From assembly GCA_030704615.1 (NCBI GenBank), contig CM060731.1, positions 26,908,001-26,972,000 of the forward strand: a DNA stretch of 64,000 bases, read 5' to 3'. The notes beneath the pieces were generated by a model that saw only the letters and a list, made by a program, of their open reading frames with translations, did no database searches and was not told the origin of the DNA. Each line of letters begins with the position of its first letter. Position 1 is the first letter of the stretch. This document shows positions 57,514 to 64,000 of the stretch, one piece after another. The DNA comes from Takakia lepidozioides. Its lineage: Eukaryota > Streptophyta > Takakiopsida > Takakiales > Takakiaceae. The position numbers and the translations under genes were made by a program.

Positions 57514-59280
57514 CGATATATAAAAAATGCATGTCCATTTGGTTCAATCTGAAGACGAAAATATTGCCTAAAAATCTCAAATGCTTTCCAATGACAATCT
57601 AGTCAACAAACTTGCCCAACAAGTTAACAGAATGTTTTTCATACCTGTACACAAGTTCACGGCCGGGACACCATTGCACAGCCGCCCGCAAGGGTTGGAG
57701 GGAGATCTTCTGACAATGACAATGAAGAGAAAGATTTTGATGACAAATATTGATTCTTGAGGACGACGACGATGACCATTCTTGGAGGGCCGACATGAAC
57801 CTGCAAACGGGACCTCGTAGATCACATGATGCCAGTTGTTCAAGAGGTCCTACTGTACGCATAGACTTTGACATTGAGAATGTGTGAGTCAAAAGGAGGT
57901 AACGAGGAAAACACGAGAGGACCCATGGGCAAGACAAGGAAATTGGGGTTTTTTGTGCTTAAGGAGCGATGGCGGGCTAGTGGATGAAATCGCGATTTAT
58001 CATTGGAGTTAACAGGATGAAATTGACAAATTTTCATCAGCGGATGGATGGTGGGAAAATTTGATGACAAGCAAGGATGAAATCATTGATTTGCATTAGT
58101 GGATGGATGACGAGCTAGCAGGATGACGGGGTGACGAAAGCACAAATGAAAAGTTGATTCTTCATCACATGGGGATGATACTGCAGAAATAAGATAAAAG
58201 ACTCAACGTGATTTAGTGAGTAGAGTGGCCACAATAATATTAGCTAGGTGGCACTAAGATAAAGGGTGGATAGAAGGAGGTACACGTCGCCTTGAGATGT
58301 ATTTAGAAACAATCAAGCATGTGGCGCAAAGGGGAATAATACCCGGTGGCCATAAGTCTTCAAAGCCTAAGGTTGCAGCTGATTAAGTTTTGGGATCTAG
58401 TTATTAAATGATCACGTGGAGTGGCGGCTTAGATAAGACCAAGTCTATGATCAGGCCAGTATAAGACCAGTGGTTGCGGGTGTACTCTCTCAGTTTTCGG
58501 TTTGTACTAGCTTACGTTTCTTGACGTAAAGCAGGGAACTTATCATCATTCAACTATGAGCATGAGAGTCAGTCTGAAGTAAAGTAGAATGTATCAACTA
58601 ACATAGAGGTGTTACCATGGTTAGCTAGAGTGTTTGGCAAGGACTAACTATCATGCACTGAAGCATTTGAGTTACGTTCACCAAAAGACAGGCTGTAGAT
58701 TTAGCTAGCATGCACGTTACAGTCATGTAGTAAGAATAGTGAACTGATATCAGTATGTTGTAGAGTAGTTTCTTCATGTACTTCTCTAGAAAGCTAAGTT
58801 AGACGTATGTGTTAATACTGGAGCAAGTCTTGACCACTAGAGGGTCGGAAGTGAGCATCACGGCAGACCTCCGTGCGACCGGTGAATGGTGCAAACACAG
58901 ATATGAAAGCGAATGAAGTGACAAGCTCAAGGGCATTTGGTCACCCTCCAAGGATGGTAATAAAAGAAGACAAACACGTGTCTAGACAAATCACAATAAT
59001 GAATCTCCGTTTGTGCCAGGTTTTCTCTTCCGCTGCAGCCTGGGATAAATGATGTACTGATTGGATGGATTGTCATGGGTTGTAGGCCCCTCTCTTTTTA
59101 CTTACAAATGATTGTAACGACAATTCTTTGCCGTTATGGTGAAATTTTATGTGCAGATAGAAGATGTAGTTAGAAATAAAATTCCATGGCTCATTTCCAT
59201 AGATCAAAGAATTTGCAAACGTATAGCCAAAAAGGTGAACTTAAGTCACGTTAGGGGTTAAGATAGCAACATCTTAGTAT
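57514..59280. other. gene-free interval
   Basis: No convincing gene. Short Ser-rich minus-strand frames at 57577-58070 lack motifs and consistent frame. Confidence 0.45.
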
Positions 59281-59289
59281 GAACTAGGA

Positions 59290-60684
59290 TGCCGTTGGCC
59301 CAAGCGTCCAGTGTCATCTAAGTCCAAGTGCAATCCCCTATGTATCCAAATGCGTCTCCTATGTCGAGGCCCAAATGCGACCTCTAGGGTAGCCTGTGTC
59401 GTTGGCCCAAGTATCCAAGTACAATCCCCTATGTATCTAGAGACCTTGCAGTTTGAGAGATCTCCACGTCATTGCCCATGTGTGAAGAATTGAAATCTCA
59501 GACCAAATGCAATTTCCTGCATATCCAAGTGCGTCTCCTATATTAAGGCTCATCTAAGCCCAAGTGCAATCTCCTATGTATCCAAATGCTTCTCCCATGT
59601 AAAGGCCCAAGTGCAACCTCCAGTGTCTAGTGATATCTAAGCCCAGTGGAATCCCCCATGCATCCAGAGACCCTACAGTTTGGGAAATCTCCACGTCATT
59701 GTTCTAAAAAGCCCACTTTGCTATTTTTGCAATCTCCCCTGTCGAGGCTTCATATATTGATGTATCCACTTTGCAATTTTTCGCGAATTTCCAACAACCA
59801 AAAGTACTTGAAATTCCAAATCTCCCACATGAAGGGCCAATCATTGCTCCAGGAAAGTCCACTTTGTTATTTTTCCCGAATTTCCAAAGACCAATAGAAC
59901 TTGAAATTCCACATCTCCCACACTGCGGGTCCAAAAATCATGAGACCAAGCCGGTGCACCCCTCTTCATTGAGGGTTTTCCAACGACACCAAGCACGGGG
60001 GCTGCCCCGCTGTTTGGGAGCAACGAAGCTATAAAACAAAACAAAACAAAACAAAACAAAACAAACGTCTCACTTCATATATTGACTAGGGTAGCCTATG
60101 TCATTGGCCCAAGTGTGCAGTGTCATCTATGTCCAAGTGCAATCCCCTATATATCCAAAGACCCCACTGTTTGGGAGATCTAGGGTAGCTGCCTATGCCA
60201 TTAGCTCATGTGTGAAGAATTGAAATATAAGCCCAAGTGCAATCTCCTATGTATCGATGTGCGTCTCCCATGTAGAGGCCCAAGTGCGACCTCCAGTGTC
60301 CAATGTCACCTAAGTCCAAGTGTAATCCCAAAGCCCAGTATGCTATTTTTGCAATCTCCCCCCACGAGCTTCATATATTGATATATCCACTTTGCTATTT
60401 TTTGCGAATTTCCAGCGATCCAAGAACTAATCTCCCACATGAAGGGCCAATTATTGCTCCAGAAAAGCCCACTTTGCTATTTTTCACAAATTTCCAGCGA
60501 CAAAAAATACTTGAAATTCCACATCTGTCACACTGCAGATCCAAAAATTATGACACCAAGTCGGTGCACCCCTCCTCATCGAGGGCTTTCCAACGGCACC
60601 AAGCACCGGGGGTGGGGCCCCATGGTTTGGGAGATCGACGCTACAACACAAACAAACAAAACAAAACAAAACAAAACAAATGTC
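59290..60684 (+). repeat. tandemly duplicated repeat block with (AAAAC)n tails
   Basis: Two diverged copies of a ~620-base unit (about 59440-60085 and 60085-60705). Each contains repeated phrases (aagtgcaat, cctatgtatcca), then tttgcgaatttcca, ccacatgaagggccaat, tacttgaaattcca, cggtgcacccctc and ttccaac, and ends in (AAAAC)n followed by tcatatattgac. Because the sequence after both tails is shared, this is a segmental duplication, not two independent insertions. A third, older copy lies at 780-972. Confidence 0.65.
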
Positions 60685-60705
60685 TCTCTTCATATATTGA
60701 CAACA

Positions 60706-62336
60706 ACAAAGTTGTAGCCAAGTTGTAGCCGTGGTAATAGTGGGCACATACCACCTTGGAAGTGGTTGTGGGTTCAATCTTGGTGTCACAAAGGTGTCCA
60801 GTGTCCACCCTCCAGTCATAGCCCTTCCAGGTCAAGAGACACCATAATTACGTTTCCTTGGGGAGGCCTGATATAGGAAGATAATAATAATATAAGAACT
60901 TAATGGATGCGCTTGATGTAACAGTACTTTCGCCAGATTCCGGCAACCTGGGCTCCTCTGGCGGGGCCCTTGTCAAATCCTCCCCACCCCCTCTTACCTT
61001 AGTTTCACTGGCTGAACTGCTGTGAGAGGAACGAGATACTGCAAGCAACAAGTGGAAGCACCAGGCATCTTTGGTTGCAAAATGAATTGAAGGAAGCAGC
61101 AGTTGGAAATAAAAAGGAACTGAGGTGAAAGCGAAAAGAGCAAGAATGGACAATAAGAAAATCTAGATTATGTACAGTGGGATCTCATTAATCGCATCAC
61201 ATATGAACAGACTGTAGACAGGGATAGGTATTCCAGATGGTAGCAGCAAACAGCGTGAGATGTGCTGCAACTGGCTGAACCGCTGAAAAACATCGATGTC
61301 CTTCCCTCTCGTCTTACTCTCGACTTACTTTCATATGTTCTTTCAAATCACTGAATTTACAAGTGATAAACAAGAACCCATTTTACGAAGTTCTAAAGAC
61401 AAGCACATGCAGTCGATTTGTCATTCTCTCGGCACTAGACTGAAATTTAAACTCATGGCGGGAAGCCTACCTTTGAACAGCAAACAGACGCAGAGGAAAG
61501 GGGGATTGCAAATGGCCGTTGTGTGGGCGACCTGAAGACATTGTCCACTTTCTGATTCATTGTAGAGAGACACCGTCTTCAAATCCATCAAGGGAATTGT
61601 TCCTGTAGGTCTATCTGCCAACTTTGAAAATCTCAGGGCTGAGCCAAAAGCCCAGGTGCTTTTAGGGTCTAGTTAGTAGGCAAATCATCCACAGCAGATT
61701 GATGTTTGTGTGAAGGCATTTCTAGAGGACATCTGGAAAACTCGGATCAATAGTCTGTTTACTACAGCGTGAGCCCCTTACAAAGGTAGTTCCTGCCCCT
61801 TTAATGTGTTCCGCTCAAACTGGGTGCGGGATCAATGGCCACAAGGCTACGGCAAACAACGTCTTATGAGTACATTCTGTGGTACCAGTGTTCAGTGTCA
61901 ATTAACCTGGCATACGTATATACTAGTTGCACAAGCCTCATGAGCAACTGAACGTCCCGTCTGTTTGTGAGAAGGCAGCTCGGAAAATCGTGAGATCAAT
62001 GGGGAATTCAAAGTTCAAGTAACAAGAGAGGGGGGTGGTTGAGTGGCAGATTCACTAATCCATCTTATACATTGTCACACCACCATCATTCTCTACCGCT
62101 GTCCTCCTCCTACTTACCCCAACCCCGCTGGAGATACTTCTCAGTATTTAGTCTTAATTGGAAATCACAACAAGGACAGGGAAGGTCAGTGAGCATTTCC
62201 TCACCGATACTGTGGCCATCTGTATTGCAACTTTTGGTGTTATTTGCCACTGAAGACCGCCCTGTCCGGTCTCAGTTAAGTGCGGAGGAAGGGACGCTAT
62301 CATGACTCACCCCCACATTCTTTCTGTTGAGCACTA

Positions 62337-62371
<35 letters not shown>

Positions 62372-64000
62372 GTGAATTCCGAAGTTACGCAGGCGCGTGG
62401 GCAACCGATTCTCACTCAACCGGTCTTGCAGGGGGCGGACGTCTAAGTTATCATCACTTGTCTAGAAGCGACACTGATGATGTTGCTACATACTTGGAAG
62501 CTGTCAGTCTTTCTGCAAAATGTATGAGAAGTAGCTGCTCGGCAGCTTTATCTCACGCAAATTGTTGTTCATTTTACTCTCCGTCTGTCTGCCTACTGCA
62601 AGTTAGGGTGGACGACACGATCGATGTCCATAACTTGGAAAATGCAGTGGCCGCAGACCTTCATAACCACAACATCGCATCCTCAAAGCTGGTCGTATGT
62701 ATGTAAGGACAAATCATAGCTATGTCCCACCGCCAACGGGAATTGGTGCACTTCATACGACCGATGGCTTTTGCTTCTGAAGCTCACAGCCTGAAGTGGT
62801 GGTCGTGGCCCTAAAATTAGGTGATATTCTTTCACGATAGTAATCCTTAGCAGTGTGAAGCAACTATACCAGCAACTGCGGGACTGTTGATGACTTTGCC
62901 TTGACATTTCGGATTATTAGATTGCAGTATCAGCGCAATCTTGTTGGCGGTAATATCATGGCCATGGTGCGTTTATGGAGGATGGAAAGATGAATCGTCT
63001 AGTGAATCGTGCCCAAAGTGCCGTCCATATAAAATAAAATTGTTCACAAGTTGTGCTTGTTGTGATGGTCGGTACATGTCACTGGTTTCCACGCCTTACT
63101 GTAAGATTATTTAATACTAATCTGGATGAGAAGAAAGTAGGGAAGCTCTTACAAGGAGCTGTAAAAACTTTCAAAGGATTAGGGAAGCTCTTACAAGGAG
63201 ATATGGATATTTAAGAAATAAAATAAAAAAAGAGAGCGGCTCCAGCCTAATTATTGACCCTGCCTCCCGACTCGAGTCCCGAGGCAGGACTACGGAAAGA
63301 GGTTTTTTTTTTGTTTTTTTTTTTGTTTCTTTTGGCACAAGTGAAGGCAAGTTTACGTCACTGCGAAGAAGACTACGCAAAGACTTTTCAAATATAGCAC
63401 CGATACTCTTGATGAACAACCGAATAGTTCAAGACAGGTGTAGATGATATATTTCATCCCATATTTACAGATGAAAACCAAAAAACTCGGTGATTCATTC
63501 AAAGAGTGACACAGAGCTCCAGCAGGTAAGTAAGTATGCTGCCTCCCGTTGGCTCCTTCTGGCAGAATGCAGCAGCATTGCTTTATTGGCAGGGCTTCCA
63601 TGTATGCATGCATTTTGTTCTTACAAAAGTTCTGCTGCCCAAGGGATTCGGGGTTCGAACCAATGTGACCATATTCATTCTGCCTGTTAATACAGACATA
63701 TATATGGGAAAGGGCAATGTTTATCACAGCCTGATATAATAATACCCGGCCGGGCCCGGGGCCTGGCTGGGCCACTAGTACACTAAATGTATCTAATAAG
63801 AATATGCAAAAGATACTTTCATGCAAAACCGAATTTTGTTGGATCGGAGTCCATGGTAGGTACGTAGGGACCTACGAAAGGTCACGGGATCTGAAAAGGA
63901 ATTTCACAAAGCATTTTGTTTTTGGATACAATGCGGCCCTTCCTCCATGAGCCATGAGGCTAACAAGGGATTCAACGATTCAACCCGAAGGCCGACGAAC
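60706..64000. other. right flank, no confident gene
   Basis: Only weak exon-like signals: a minus-strand frame at 61153 reading inward with a hydrophobic start (MSILALFAF) and a good donor (AAG|gtaaga) near 60998, and a plus-strand Cys-containing frame at about 62393-62706. Neither has family support. Microsatellites: (TTCTTTTATT)n at 62338-62373 and T-rich runs at 63301-63333. Confidence 0.4.

Noticed and set aside
57577-58070. Minus-strand gene with Ser-rich segments
   Set aside because: Overlapping frames, no coherent splice model, no motif.
60848-61153. Minus-strand first exon with hydrophobic start and AAG|gtaaga donor
   Set aside because: No continuing exon, homology or transcript evidence; a single donor match is weak support.
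62039-62706. Plus-strand frames with Cys/Ser-rich translation
   Set aside because: The first runs through a TTCTTTTATT microsatellite, and no domain or consistent splice sites were found.

Overview
The window is a transposon-dense stretch of a large eukaryotic genome from the green (plant) lineage. The evidence is a chromodomain Ty3/gypsy element primed by initiator Met-tRNA, a second Ty3/gypsy family of Tat/Athila type, a two-gene DNA transposon carrying a SWIM zinc-finger gene, spliceosomal-type introns, and long gene-free flanks. My best guess is a charophycean alga such as Chara, but that is inference, not a search result.

Layout. 1-3594: gene-free flank. 3595-8546 (minus): 3' LTR, 3' UTR and intact pol of chromovirus A. 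8546-13022 (minus): 5' half (upstream ORF, gag, protease, RT) of Tat/Athila-like element B, copy B1. 13023-19345 (plus): scrambled copy B2 (accessory C-terminus, LTR, part of pol, accessory N-terminus). 19346-20449: gene-free flank. 20450-22384 (plus): 5' LTR, primer site and gag of chromovirus A. 22385-30225: DNA transposon T1, inserted in the A gag with a TTGCAA duplication. 30226-30297: the rest of that gag. 30298-38099 (plus): 3' half of B1 (RT end, RNase H, integrase, repeat linker, long accessory ORF, LTR). 38100-44092 (minus): copy B3. 44093-44267: B LTR fragment. 44268-46718: T element T2 with its SWIM gene. 46719-46967: another B LTR start, then a 500-base assembly gap. 47468-50983: T element T3 with a three-exon cargo gene. 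50984-53322 (minus): 3' end of copy B5. 53321-53635: T terminal fragment and a MITE-like element. 54614-55537: the only convincing host gene, a secreted protein with a Frizzled/Mid1-type cysteine-rich domain. The rest to 64000 holds repeats and no confident gene.

Two things tie the window together. First, positions 8546 and 30297 are reciprocal breakpoints of one ~21.75-kb inversion. Undoing it rebuilds chromovirus A on the minus strand (its two LTRs then share the same 5-base target duplication, cagtg) and rejoins the two halves of B1 on the plus strand. Second, the T elements carry long arrays of ~30-36-base near-perfect palindromes spaced 60-115 bases apart. T1 has about 40 copies with a GCGG-NN-CCGC core. 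T3 has about 23 with an unrelated TGTCGT-NN-ACGACA core, sitting inside two phase-0 introns of the cargo gene. These palindrome arrays are the best candidate here for an undescribed system.

The B family is also unusual. Downstream of integrase, and in copy B3 in the same open frame, comes a ten-residue tandem repeat (RRDTAYHSPS-like) and then a ~1250-residue accessory protein with coiled coils. Most B copies carry premature stops, many of them C-to-T changes, so the copies are decaying.
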